Assembly: GCA_963799455.1 (NCBI GenBank)
Contig: CAWCXF010000001.1
Coordinates: forward strand, 119,524-183,523
From: CAWCXF01 sp963799455
Lineage (GTDB): Bacteria; Pseudomonadota; Alphaproteobacteria; Rhodobacterales; Rhodobacteraceae
Reading direction: 5' to 3'
Length of the DNA stretch: 64,000 nucleotides
Positions 8,173 through 17,061 of the stretch are shown piece after piece. Each line of letters starts with the position of its first letter. Position 1 is the first letter of the stretch. A program made the translations under genes and the position numbers. The notes under the pieces were generated by a model that was given only the letters and a program-made list of their open reading frames with translations, ran no database searches and was not told the origin of the DNA.

Positions 8173-9345
8173 TCACGCGCTGCGGTAGAGCTTCGTCATC
8201 ACGAACTCGCGGTGGCCCAGCGCCTCGGCGGCCGTCGCCCGGCCGTTGGCCGTGCGCCTCACCATGTCGATCAGCGCGTCGCCCGCCTCCTCGATGGTCA
8301 TCTCGCGGCGCAGCACGCCCGAGACGTCCACGTCGATGTGCTCGCCCATGGTGCGGACCGTGCGCGGGTTGCCGCTGATCTTGACGACCGGGACGATCGG
8401 GTTGCCGACGACGTTGCCCTGCCCGGTGGGGAAGGTGTGCACGACGTAGCCCGCCGCCGCCATCAGCGTCACGCACTCGGCCGCGGCCGACGAGGTGTCC
8501 ATGAAGTAGAGGCCGGGGCCCTTCGCCGGCGCCTCCGCCGGCCCCAGCGCGTCGATGTAGCGCGACGTGCGGCCGATCTTCTCGAGGTTGCCGAGCGCCT
8601 TCTCCTCGATGGTCGTGAGCCCGCCCAGGATGTTGCCCTTGGTGGGCTGGCTGTCCGACAGGTCGGAGGTCTTGTGGGCCTCGATCACCTCGTCCTGGTA
8701 GGCCTGGAAGATCGCCATGAACTTCTCGCCCGCCTCGGGGGTGGCGGCGCGCTCCCGGCAGATGTGCTCGGCCCCGGTGATCTCGGAGGTCTCGCCGAAG
8801 CAGCCCGTGAGCCCCAGCGGCAGGAGCTTGTCGTACATGGCGCCCACCGTCGGGCAGGACGACAGCCCCGTCGTGGTGTCGCTCTCGCCGCACTTCGTGG
8901 AGACCCACAGCTCGCTCAGCGGCCGCTCCTCGCGGGGCAGCTCGGTGGCCCAGTGGACGAAGTCCTTGGCCGCGCGGGAGGCGGCGGCGACGGTGGCGAT
9001 GTCGCCCTGCTGCTCGATCGAGAACTCGGCCACGGGCTTGCCGGTCTCGCGGATGCCGTCGGCGATCACGCGGGTCCATTCGGGCTCGATGCCGATCACG
9101 ACGACCGCCGCCACGTTGGGGTTCGAGCCGGTGCCGATCATGGTGCGGAAGTGCAGGTCGAGATCCTCGCCGAACTGGAGCCGGCCGTAGGCGTGCGGCA
9201 GCGCCATGGCGCCCTGGATGTGGCCCGCGACCGCCTCGCAGGCGGCGTTCGAGATGTCGTCCACCGGCAGGACGACGACGTGGTTGCGCACGCCCACGCG
9301 CCCGTTCTCGCGGACGTAGCCGCGGATCACCTGGTTCTCGTGCAT
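8173..9345 (-). CDS. suyB: UxaA-family lyase large subunit, probable (R)-sulfolactate sulfo-lyase SuyB
   Basis: 390 residues from the ATG at 9345; a GTG at 9357 is an alternative start inside the upstream gene. It belongs to the altronate dehydratase/galactarate dehydratase large-subunit family: RENGRVGVRNHVVVLPVDD at the N-terminus, TKCGESDTTTGLSSCPTVG, CFGETSEITGAEH, and SQPTKGNILGGLTTIEEK. Its length, the NVAAVVVIGIEPEW segment and the C-terminal MTKLYRSA match what I know of SuyB, which cleaves (R)-sulfolactate into pyruvate and sulfite in the cytoplasm. The small subunit is encoded just upstream. A plain sugar-acid dehydratase is the main alternative, but the flanking slcC, comC and TTT genes argue for sulfolactate. 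Confidence 0.78.
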   Translation of the reverse strand: MHENQVIRGYVRENGRVGVRNHVVVLPVDDISNAACEAVAGHIQGAMALPHAYGRLQFGEDLDLHFRTMIGTGSNPNVAAVVVIGIEPEWTRVIADGIRETGKPVAEFSIEQQGDIATVAAASRAAKDFVHWATELPREERPLSELWVSTKCGESDTTTGLSSCPTVGAMYDKLLPLGLTGCFGETSEITGAEHICRERAATPEAGEKFMAIFQAYQDEVIEAHKTSDLSDSQPTKGNILGGLTTIEEKALGNLEKIGRTSRYIDALGPAEAPAKGPGLYFMDTSSAAAECVTLMAAAGYVVHTFPTGQGNVVGNPIVPVVKISGNPRTVRTMGEHIDVDVSGVLRREMTIEEAGDALIDMVRRTANGRATAAEALGHREFVMTKLYRSA

Positions 9346-9350
9346 GGCGC

Positions 9351-9641
9351 TCACCACCGCTTGGTCTTGAGGTTGTGGACGTGGACGTGGCCGCCCTTGG
9401 CGACCGCGCCCGTCACGCGGCCGATGTCCTCGCCGTACTTGATCACGGTGTCGCCCTCGGCGAGGTCCGTCAGCGCCACCTTGTGCCCGATCGGCACGTC
9501 GGCCTCGGCGCTCAGCCGGAAGTCGCCGTCGTCCTCGGTGACGACGCAGAGCATGTCGGCGCCGGCCGACAGGCCCTCCACCACCACGACCCCGACATTG
9601 TCGCGCCTGTCGTGGACCAGCACCTGTGGATGCCCCGCCAT
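9351..9641 (-). CDS. suyA: SAF-domain protein, probable sulfolactate sulfo-lyase small subunit SuyA
   Basis: 96 residues forming one SAF domain, the separate N-terminal unit of UxaA-type lyases. Diagnostic stretches are VPIGHKVALTDLAEGD, VIKYGEDIG and the C-terminal GGHVHVHNLKTKRW. In SuyAB the small subunit pairs with the large subunit and contributes to the active site. The stop lies 5 bp before the ATG of suyB, and the gene is the first of the operon, facing the gntR gene across a 76-82 bp gap with an operator-like palindrome. Confidence 0.8.
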   Translation of the reverse strand: MAGHPQVLVHDRRDNVGVVVVEGLSAGADMLCVVTEDDGDFRLSAEADVPIGHKVALTDLAEGDTVIKYGEDIGRVTGAVAKGGHVHVHNLKTKRW

Positions 9642-9689
9642 CGCCGCCTCCCCGATGAAAACCTTGCCGCAGGGGTTAGCAGCGGGCTA

Positions 9690-9705
9690 GGTCTCATACA
9701 AGACC
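9690..9705. promoter_or_regulatory. Operator-like inverted repeat between suyA and gntR
   Basis: GGTCT-CATACA-AGACC is a perfect 5-bp inverted repeat with a 6-bp spacer. On the other strand the core reads GTCTTGTATGAGAC, resembling HutC-subfamily GntR operators. It lies in the divergent gap about 20-50 bp from both starts, where an autoregulating repressor would bind. Confidence 0.5.
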
Positions 9706-9723
9706 CGATGTAGAGGAGTGGGC

Positions 9724-10425
9724 TTGACCGACCTCCCGCCCCTGTGGCGCCGCGCGCGCGACGCGATCGTCGCGCGCATCCTGGCCGGCGAGTTCCCGGC
9801 CGGCGCGATGCTGCCCTCGGAGGGCGATCTGGGCCGGCAGATCGGCGTGAGCCAGGGCACCGCGCGCAAGGCCCTGGCCGACCTCGAGCGGATCGGGGTG
9901 GTGGAGCGGCGGCAGGGCCGCGGCACCTTCGTCGCGGTGACCACGCCCGAGCGCGCCCTGTTCCACTTCTTCCGGCTGCGCCGACCGGACGGCACGCCGG
10001 TGACCCCCGAGCTGATCGCCGAGTCGCTCCGCCGCCGCCGGGCGACGGCGGGCGAGCGGGCCGCCCTCGGCGCGGGCGCCGTGTTCGAGATCGCGCGGGT
10101 GCGGCGGATCGACGGTCGCCCCGGCGTGCGCGAGCGCATCGCGGTCTCGGCCTCCGTCTTCCCGGGGCTCCCCGCGCGCGCGCCGCTGCCCAACACGCTC
10201 TACGCGTTCTATCAGAAGGCCTACGGCGTCGCCGTGGTGCGCGCCGAGGAGGCGCTCTCGGCCGTCGCGGCCCAGGAGCGGGACGCCGCGGCGCTCGGCG
10301 TGGCGCCCGGCGCGCCGCTCCTCCAGGTGGAGCGGCGCGCCCTCGACGTCACCGAGCGCGTCGTGGAGCTGCGGTCGAGCCGCTACGTGACCGACCCGCT
10401 CCACTACGCGGTCAGGCTGAGGTGA
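9724..10425 (+). CDS. GntR-family (HutC/UTRA) transcriptional regulator of the sulfolactate operon
   Basis: 233 residues from the TTG at 9724, which has AGAGGAG about 6 bases upstream. A GTG at 9718 would overlap that RBS and is less likely. The N-terminal winged helix-turn-helix is clear (LPSEGDLGRQIGVSQGTARKAL, then RRQGRGTFV), and residues about 80-230 form a UTRA ligand-binding domain. It is divergent from suyA, so it most likely represses suyA-comC and itself, released by sulfolactate or a metabolite. In known suy loci a regulator called SuyR occupies this place. I infer the role from position. Confidence 0.85.
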   Translation: MTDLPPLWRRARDAIVARILAGEFPAGAMLPSEGDLGRQIGVSQGTARKALADLERIGVVERRQGRGTFVAVTTPERALFHFFRLRRPDGTPVTPELIAESLRRRRATAGERAALGAGAVFEIARVRRIDGRPGVRERIAVSASVFPGLPARAPLPNTLYAFYQKAYGVAVVRAEEALSAVAAQERDAAALGVAPGAPLLQVERRALDVTERVVELRSSRYVTDPLHYAVRLR

Positions 10426-10603
10426 GGCCCGGGGGCCCGCGGCGCGCGGACCGGCCCGCGACGGGCGCGCCCGCCCCCTCGGCGACCCGTGCCGCGCGCC
10501 GCCCGATCGCGTCGTCGCGCCCAGGGCCCGCGGGGAGCCCGCCCGGAGCCGAGGGGGAGCCGACGGGGAGCCGACCAGGGGAGCATGAGGAAGTGTGGGG
10601 TGG

Positions 10604-12071
10604 TCATGCCGCCCGGGCGTGATCGGGTTCGGGCTCGTTGTCGAGGCCGGGGTGCCAGCGCTCGAAGGTTCCTCGCAGCGTGCCGTCGAGCGTCTGGGTC
10701 CGGGCCTGCAGCAGCAGGTGGGCGCCGCGCGGCGCCCACTGCATCTGCTGCTTCTTGGCGAAGCGCGGGGCTGTGACGGCGTTGACGGTCGCCTCGGCGA
10801 AGGCCGAGGAACCGAAAGGTCCGCGCGAAGCAGCGAGATGCGCTCGCCGGCGCGGGTGCGCTCGCCGTAGCTGATCAGGCTGGGCGCGTCCTTTCGGATG
10901 GCGGCGACCATCTCGCCGACCGCGGTCCGGAGCCTGCGCAGGTGCGGGTGGTCGGCCTCCACGGCGTCGACGTCCATGAGCAGGCCGATGAGCGATGAGC
11001 AGGCCGTCGAGGACCTCGCGCGCCCGGAAGCCGTTGCCGTGCCATAGGAGCCACTTCAGGCGCTCCAGCTCCTCGAGGAGGTCGGCGGCCGCGTCCTCCT
11101 CGCGATGGGCGAGGCCGCGCAGGTGCTGGCGCGGCACCGTGACGCGCATGGCGATGTGACCCGAAGGGCCGCGCCCACGAGGCCAGTGGAGGACGAGCTC
11201 CCCGCACGGCGCGATGCGAGAGAGGCGAGCGAGCGGACCTCCTCGCCGCCGTCGGTGAGGGCGGTGACGCCCTGGTTGGCCTGCCCGCGCCTCGAGCCCT
11301 GAGCGGGCCTGCGATGCGCCTCGTCGGCTCGCGGTCGTGGCCGTGGACGAAGCCCAGGGCGCGCGGGCCGCCGTCCTCGGGCATGGAGCGGCCGACGATG
11401 CGCCCGAAGTCGCGGGTGCGGTCGGACCACGAGCGCACGGGGCCGCCGTCGAGGCCCGCGACGACCCGCCCGCCCGGGATCGGCAGGTCCTCCCAGTCCG
11501 CCGGGCACCCCACGGCCAGCGTGGTGTCCTCCTGCGCGACCTCGGCCTCGATGCGCTCGCCGACGCGCAGCGCGTGCTGGCGCAAGGTGGTCGCGTTCAG
11601 GCCGGCGCCGATGGGCAGCCCGTCCCCCATCATCGCGGCCGCCGCGCCACAGGGCGCGAGCGACGCCCACCGTGCCTCGAGGTGAAGCCGCTCTGGCGCG
11701 ACGTGGTCGGGCAGGAGCTCGGTGAGGGGCGAGGAGGCCGCCGGTGCGCTCTCGTCCTCACGGGCGCAGCGGTGCAGCCGCGGGCTGGCGAGCGGCACAT
11801 CGCCGAACAAGGTGCGGAACGCGACCGGGGCGCCGCCCTTGGACCGCCGCCGTCGGCCGCGCCCCTCGCAGCCGCGCCGTCCTCGGGCCCAGGCCTCGGC
11901 CTGGGACCGGACGAGGCGTCGCTCGATGGCGGCGAGCAGCGCCTTGCCCTCGACGAGCGACAGGCCGAGATCCTCTGCGCCCTCGGTCGCCCTGGTCAGG
12001 AGCGCCGCCTCCTCGACCGCGCCGGGCGTGCCGTCGTCGGTCGTGATCTACAGCGTGATCCGTGCGCGCAT
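10604..12071 (-). pseudogene. ISKra4-family transposase remnant, several frameshifts and a stop
   Basis: Read in pieces on the minus strand this is one transposase. From the ATG at 12069-12071 it runs MRARITL, a stop, then ITTDDGTPGAVEE and GLSLVEGKALLAAIE. A second frame gives FGDVPLASPRLHRC, LNATTLRQHALRVGER and GCPADWEDLPIPGGR. A third gives NQGVTALTDGGEEVR. A fourth segment gives LWHGNGFRAREVLDGLL and the family signature KKQQMQWAPRGAHLLLQ at the C-terminus. The frame changes several times between 11000 and 11300, and one in-frame TAG sits after codon 7. It cannot be active. It abuts an integrase fragment on the other strand. Confidence 0.75.
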
Positions 12072-12104
12072 CGCGCCCTCCTCCAAGCTGACGGTGCCGC
12101 GGCC

Positions 12105-12543
12105 CATCGGCGCCCGCCGCGCCGGGCCGCCGTTCCAGAGCCGGCAGAGGGGCACGGGCCCCACGCCGCACGTCCACACCCGCCAGCGGGTCGGGCAGAT
12201 CGTGCGCGAGGTGGCGCGCGAGGCGGGCGTCGCCAAGCGCGTCCACCCGCACCCGGCTCGCGCCACACGGTGGCGACGCGGCTGCTGTCGCTCGGGCCCG
12301 GACATCACCGACGTGCGGCGCTTGCTCGGCCACGCCGACATCACCACGACGCGGCGCCACGCCGAGACCACGGCGGCGGTGCTCAAGGCGAGGCTCGACC
12401 GCGTCACAGCACCAGCGGCCCGAGACCTCATGGGCCATGTCCGCGACCGGCGCGGCGACGGGGCCGCGCTGCTCGCCGCGGAAGCCCTGATCGCCCGCGA
12501 TCGGCCCTCCGCCGCGCCGACGGTCAGCACTGCTGGTGCATGA
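12105..12543 (+). pseudogene. Tyrosine recombinase/integrase C-terminal fragment, inactivated
   Basis: The catalytic domain of a phage-type integrase is recognisable: TRQRVGQIVREVAREAGV, then (in another frame) SRHTVATRLLSLG, then back to PDITDVRRLLGHADITTTRRH. Two compensating frameshifts lie near 12260 and 12300. The nucleophile position, normally Tyr after TTTRR, is a His codon (CAC instead of TAC). The N-terminal half is missing, cut off where the ISKra4 remnant starts. It is a dead remnant of an integrase. Confidence 0.7.
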
Positions 12544-12975
12544 GGACGGAGGGGCTCGCCGTCGCGCAGGCGCGCGTTGGCGGCCTTCCTCGAGAACGGC
12601 ACGCCCCTCCACTCCTCGCGCTCCCGCATGCGCTCGAGGATGCCGCGCATCGCCTCGACCGCCTCCTCGTCCAGACCCTCGTGGCGCCCTTCGAGCACCA
12701 CCGCCTCGAGGATCCCGGCCAGCTCCGAGAGGCCCTCCATCGCCTCCAACGACAGCCACGCCTCGCGGCGGACCTGGTCGCCTTCTGGTCCGCCGACCTC
12801 CTCGGGCGGGCACGGGCGCGTGGTCGCCGACGCAGGTCGGCTAGTCACGCCGCGGCTGGCCCGCGACGCGGTCCTCCAGGCGCAGCTCGTGGCGCCGGGG
12901 GACGTTCGGGTCGCACTCGTAGGCGAACCGCGCTCGCCGGCGCAGGCGCAGCTCCTCCAGCGTGACGGCGGGCGG
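12535..12975 (-). pseudogene. pRiA4b ORF-3-like protein remnant
   Basis: On the minus strand, 12975-12844 reads VTLEELRLRRRARFAYECD followed by RRHELRLEDRVAG, matching the central part of plasmid pRiA4b ORF-3-like proteins (the usual pattern is a conserved VYEYDFGD then HE). A stop and frame change follow near 12845, after which CPPEEVGGPEG, the family's C-terminal motif, appears in the next frame and runs into a Glu/Arg-rich helix (LEAMEGLSELAGILEA). The 5' end is cut by the IS256 fragment. The C-terminal reading into 12535 is uncertain. Confidence 0.5.
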
Positions 12976-12978
12976 AGC

Positions 12979-13765
12979 TATGGCTGATTTTGGGTGACGC
13001 GGCCGATCAGGCGGCGCGGTGATCGGGCGCCGCGGTGGCGACGCCGTCGGTGAAGGTGACGCCGGCGAGGAGCATCGGCAAGCGGTTCTCGCCCTTCAGG
13101 CGCCGCCAGGTCTTCGAGGCGGCCATGACGAGCTTGAACACCATCAGCCGGGCGGTGGTCTGCGACAGCGCTCCCTTGGTTCGGACGGTCCGATGGCGGA
13201 CGGTGGCGAACACGCTCTCGATGGGGTTGGCGGTGCGCAGGTGATCCCAGTGCTCGGCCGGGAAGTCGAAGAGGGCCAAGAGCGCGTCGCGGTCCTTCAC
13301 CAGGCGCTCGACCGCCTTGGGGTACTTGGCGCCGTACTTCTTCACGAACACGGCGATGGCCGCCTCGGCTTGGGCCCGGTCGGGGGCGTCGCGGACCTCG
13401 CGCAGGTCGGCCCTCATGCCGGGCTGAACCGACTTCGGGACCGCGTTGAGGACGTTGGCGGCCTTGTGCACCCAACAGCGCTGATGACGCGTGGAGGGGA
13501 AGACCTCCTCGAGCGCCCGCCAGAACCCCATGGCGCCGTCGCCCACCGCGATCTCGGGGGCTGTGGCCAGGCCCCTTGCCGTCAGATCGACGAGCAGCTC
13601 GCGCCAGCTCTGGACGCTCTCGCGCACGCCTGTCTGGAACCCCACGAGCTCCTTCTTGCCCTCGGGCGTCGCTCCGATCACCACCAGCATGCACTCGGCC
13701 GTGGGCTCCATCCGCGCCTGCAGAGTACACCCCGTCGGCCCAGACGTAGACGTACCTCCGGGCCG
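12979..13765 (-). pseudogene. IS256-family transposase, 5'-truncated and frameshifted
   Basis: The minus-strand frame 13007-13711 gives 234 residues with hallmark IS256 motifs: MEPTAECMLVVIGATPEGKKEL, GDGAMGFWRALEE, RCWVHKAANVLNAVPKS and the C-terminal AKYPKAVERL. The preceding residues YVYVWADGVY lie in the adjacent frame; one extra T near 13727 separates them from QARMEP. The N-terminal third is missing because IS21 begins at 13766. The left end near 12979 (GGCTGATTTTGGGTGACG) looks like an IS256-type terminus. Confidence 0.8.
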
Positions 13766-13871
13766 TGTAGCGCGACGATCTGGATGAGAGTTGCGCGACG
13801 ATCAGGGTGAGAACTGAGTGTCGCGGCGAGTGGGAGGATTGCCGACCGTGGGCTGGTCGGCAAGGGTGTTC

Positions 13872-14702
13872 TCAGCTTGATTGTCGCTCCGCGTCAGGCG
13901 CGGCGGTTTTGGCTGTCGCGCGCGGCGGTCGTCCCGGCCCACGCTGCCGCTCGAGGGCGCTGCGGCGGCGGTAGCTCTCGACGTTGAGCTCGAGGATGGT
14001 GGCGTGGTGCACGAGCCGGTCGACGGCGGCGAGCGTCATGGCGGGGTCGGGGAAGACCTTGTTCCACTCGCCGAAGGGTTGGTTGGCAGTGATGAGGATG
14101 GAGCGGCGCTCGTAGCGCGCGCCGATGAGCTCGAAGAGGACAGAGGTCTCGGCCTGGTCCTTGGTGACGTAGGCGAGGTCGTCGAGGATCAGCAGATGAT
14201 ACTTGTCGAGCTTGGCGATGGCGGCTTCCAAAGCGAGTTCGCGGCGCGCGACCTGGAGGCGCTGGACGAGGTCGGTGGTGCGGGTGAAGAGCACGCGCCA
14301 GCCGTTCTCGATCAGTCCCCGGCCGATGGCGGCCGCGAGGTGGCTCTTGCCGCCGCCGGGGGGCCCGAACAGCAGCAGATTGGCGCCGCGCTCGAGCCAA
14401 CTGTCCCCGGCGACGAGGGCCATGACCTGGGCCTTCGAGATCGTCGGCACGGCCTCGAACTCGAAGGCGTCGAGGGTCTTTCCGGGCGGCAGGCGGGCCT
14501 CGACGAGGTGGCGCTCGATGCGCCGGCGGGCGCGCTCGGCGAGTTCGTGCTCGGCCAGGGCGGCGAGGAGGCGCGCGGCGGGCCAGCCCTCCTTGTCCGC
14601 ACGCTCGGCGAAGGCGGGCCAGATGGCCTTGATCGCCGGCAGGCGCAGGTCGCCGAGCAGCAAGCCGAGGCGGGCGTCGTCGATGGGGTCGGTCGCGCTC
14701 AT
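13872..14702 (-). CDS. istB: IS21 ATP-binding helper protein IstB
   Basis: 276 residues of the DnaC/IstB AAA+ family. Walker A is LLFGPPGGGKSH at about residue 108, Walker B is LLILDDLAYV, and the ITANQPFGEWNKVFPD motif typical of IstB follows. It oligomerises on DNA and activates the IstA transposase. The ATG at 14702 overlaps the istA stop by 4 bp. The C-terminal tail is Arg/Pro-rich. No lesion is visible. Confidence 0.95.
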   Translation of the reverse strand: MSATDPIDDARLGLLLGDLRLPAIKAIWPAFAERADKEGWPAARLLAALAEHELAERARRRIERHLVEARLPPGKTLDAFEFEAVPTISKAQVMALVAGDSWLERGANLLLFGPPGGGKSHLAAAIGRGLIENGWRVLFTRTTDLVQRLQVARRELALEAAIAKLDKYHLLILDDLAYVTKDQAETSVLFELIGARYERRSILITANQPFGEWNKVFPDPAMTLAAVDRLVHHATILELNVESYRRRSALERQRGPGRPPRATAKTAAPDAERQSS

Positions 14703-16216
14703 GCCGCGCCTCCCTCGATCGCGGCCGGGGCCATGAGCGCGTCGTAGTCGGCCAGCGACCGGCGCGGGATCTCGATCTTTGGCAGGGTCGCCGGGTCGGG
14801 CGCGAAGCGCCGCCGCAACGTGGCCATGTCGGGCAGCGCGCCCGCGTCGAGGGCCTCGGCGATGACGGCGGCGAGTTCGGCCTCGCAGCCGCGCTCGTGC
14901 GCCAGGGCGAGCGCGTCGATGGTGAGGCGGCAGGCCCGCTTCGCGGGCAGCGCGCCCATCGCCGCCTCGAACAGCCGGCGGTAGGCCTCCCGAGGGAAGA
15001 GCTGGTCGCGGTAGACCAGCCCCGGCAGCGCCATGGGCTTGCGCCGGAGCGCGTGGATGACGTGCCGGTAGTCGACCACGTGGGCATGCCGCCCGTGGCC
15101 GGGAGAGCGCCCCCGCGGCAGCGTCGTCAGGTGGGTCGCGCCGAGGAAGAGTTCGAGGCGGTCGTCATGGATGCGCACGCGCAGGCGATGGCCGATCAGG
15201 CGCGAGGGCATGGAGTAGAAGACCTTGCGAAGCGTGAAGCCGCCCGAGGAGGTGACGGTGACGAGCGCCTCCTCGCCGTCCTCGATGCGGCGCGGCGGCA
15301 ATGGATGCAGGGCAGCACGCTCAACCTCAGTGCGTTTGCGGTTGCGCGCATTGCGCCGCCCGACGAGCTCGTCGAGGAAGCGGCGGTAGGCGGCGAGGTC
15401 TTCGAACTCGGCCGAGCCCCGCAGCAGCAGCGCGTCCGCGACGGCGCGCTTCAGGTGGCCGTGCGGCCCTTCGATCGCACCGTTCTCGTGCGCCAGGCCG
15501 CGGTTGTTGCGCGTCGCGGCCATGCCGTAGTGGCCGCAAAGCGCGGCGTAGCGCTCGGTCCAGTCGTTCTCGACCTCCGGGTCGAGGTTGCGGAACGCGG
15601 CCGAGAGGCTGTCGCTGCGGTGCTCCCGCGGCGCGCCCCCAAGTGCCCAGAGCGCGTTCTGGAGCCCCTCGGCCAGGGCCACGAAGCTCTCGCCGCCGAG
15701 CACGACGTGGACGTGCTCGAAGCCGCTGAAGGCCAGGCGGAAGTGGTAGAGCCGGTGGTCGAGCACGCTACCGGCGACGGTCACGCCGAGGCCGGCCGCG
15801 TCGGTGAAGTCCGACAGCCCGAGGCGGCCCGGCTCGTGGCTCTGACGGAAGATCACCTCCCGCTCGGGGCCATGCAGCGCCCGCCAGGCGCGGATGCGCC
15901 GCTCGAGGGTCCGGCGCACGCCGGGGTCGAGGTCGGGGCGGCGGCGCAGCAGCTCCTCGAAGATCGCCACCGGCCTGAGCCCGGGCGCGGCCTCGAGCAT
16001 GGGCACGACCTCCTCCTCGAAAAGCCCCTCGAGCGGGTCGGGCCGGCGCCGCCCCCGCGCCGCCCTCTTCGTCGAGGGCGGGCGTGGATCCCGCTCCAGG
16101 CGGTAGCCCGTGGCCGCGCTGAACCCCGCCTTGGCCGCGGCGACAGCGACCGGGTCGGTCGAACGGTGGGTCATGAAGAGCCTCATCTGGTGATCGGTCA
16201 CGTGACGGCCGGGCAC
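14699..16216 (-). CDS. istA: IS21 transposase IstA
   Basis: 505 residues. An N-terminal helix-turn-helix region (VAAAKAGFSAATGYRLE, about residues 24-40) is followed by the RNase H-like DDE core: SDFTDAAGLGVTV (first Asp), LGGESFVALAEGLQNALW, then RSDSLSAAF (second Asp) and NRGLAHENGAIEGPHGHLK with the Glu. The C-terminal part carries the LPGLVYRDQLFPREAYRRL region seen in IstA. It is full length and apparently intact, so with IstB this is the element in the window most likely to be mobile. Confidence 0.93.
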   Translation of the reverse strand: MPGRHVTDHQMRLFMTHRSTDPVAVAAAKAGFSAATGYRLERDPRPPSTKRAARGRRRPDPLEGLFEEEVVPMLEAAPGLRPVAIFEELLRRRPDLDPGVRRTLERRIRAWRALHGPEREVIFRQSHEPGRLGLSDFTDAAGLGVTVAGSVLDHRLYHFRLAFSGFEHVHVVLGGESFVALAEGLQNALWALGGAPREHRSDSLSAAFRNLDPEVENDWTERYAALCGHYGMAATRNNRGLAHENGAIEGPHGHLKRAVADALLLRGSAEFEDLAAYRRFLDELVGRRNARNRKRTEVERAALHPLPPRRIEDGEEALVTVTSSGGFTLRKVFYSMPSRLIGHRLRVRIHDDRLELFLGATHLTTLPRGRSPGHGRHAHVVDYRHVIHALRRKPMALPGLVYRDQLFPREAYRRLFEAAMGALPAKRACRLTIDALALAHERGCEAELAAVIAEALDAGALPDMATLRRRFAPDPATLPKIEIPRRSLADYDALMAPAAIEGGAA

Positions 16217-16408
16217 GGGCGCTCCTCACGATGGAGAAAGCATCCCTCTACCTCGGTCGACCGCGATCACCCGGCGCCCCACCGCGGCGGGAGCCGACAC
16301 GACGCGGCCCAGAGCTCCAGTCGGGCTACGCCCTCCCTTCGATCGGGGCCGCGTCGCGCCCTCTCATCCTGTTTGCCGCGCGGCTCTCATCCTGTTTGTC
16401 GCGCCGCA

Positions 16409-16696
16409 GTCGACACCACCACGCCCGGCGGCACGCTCGTCTTCCACCTCTTCGGCGCCTTGGCACAGTTCGAGCGCGACCTGATCCGCGAGCGCACCAG
16501 AGCGGGGCTGAGGGCAGCCGAGGCGCGCGGGCGCAAGGGCGGCCGCCGGCCCGTGGTCACGCCCGACAAGCTCCTCCGCGCTCGGGCGCATCTCGCGCAG
16601 GGCCTCATCGTGCGCGAGGCGGCCGCGCGGCTCAAGATCGGCAAGACCGCACTCTACGCGGCGCTGAGGGGATTGGGTGAGGCACGGGGAGGCTGA
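16409..16696 (+). pseudogene. Serine recombinase, C-terminal fragment
   Basis: Directly at the right IS21 boundary an open frame reads DTTTPGGTLVFHLFGALAQF, then ERDLIRERTRAGL and ARGRKGGRRPVVTPDKL, ending in a helix-turn-helix (LIVREAAARLKIGKTALYAAL). This is the end of the catalytic domain, E-helix and DNA-binding domain of a DNA-invertase/resolvase. The N-terminal half with the nucleophilic Ser is absent: IS21 occupies its place and the missing part is not on the other side. Confidence 0.8.
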
Positions 16697-16761
16697 GTTC
16701 GCCGCCCGTTCGCACCTGGCGTACGCTCAGGTCACTTTCTTGCAGCGACCCCTTCACGGTC

Positions 16762-17049
16762 ATGGGCAACCGGTTCCGGGTCAACCAGCTCGACGTTGGC
16801 TGGATGTCGTCGGACCACGAGCGCGCGTTGCAGCGGAGCGAGTCCGGCGACCCGGACTGGGAGGCCAAAGCCGCGGCGGGGCTGCCGTTCGGCCGGCTCG
16901 TCGATCCCGTCGAGGTCGCGCGGGCGGTGAACTTCCTGGTGTCGGACGACGCCGGCCTGATGACCGGCTCGGTGGTGAGCTCCGACCAGTCGGTCCGGGG
17001 CGCCTATGCCGGCCAGGCGCCGGTGCCGGACGGGCCGATGTCGCTCTGA
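16762..17049 (+). pseudogene. SDR oxidoreductase, C-terminal fragment
   Basis: The 95-residue frame reads NRFRVNQLDVGWMSSD, then AGLPFGRLVDPVEVARAVNF and LMTGSVVSSDQSV. This is the last third of a sugar-type short-chain dehydrogenase. The Rossmann GxxxGxG and the YxxxK active site are missing, so it is a 5'-truncated remnant. It probably belonged to a catabolic operon controlled by the adjacent RpiR gene, whose 3' end faces it across 12 bp. Confidence 0.7.
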
Positions 17050-17061
17050 CGCCCGGGGCCG

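Larger units (their letters stand above)
13766..16408 (-). mobile_element. IS21-family element with doubled terminal repeats
   Basis: A complete element of about 2.64 kb carrying istA and istB. The left end begins TGTAGCGCGACGATCTGGAT; the reverse complement of the right end begins TGCGGCGCGACAAACAGGAT. At each end a second copy of GCGCG(A/G)C...GATGAGAG follows at once, the repeated terminal sites typical of IS21. The flanking bases (GGCCG left, GTCGA right) do not form a target duplication, and the flanks belong to different genes (IS256 transposase left, serine recombinase right). The insertion has therefore been rearranged since it landed. Confidence 0.85.
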
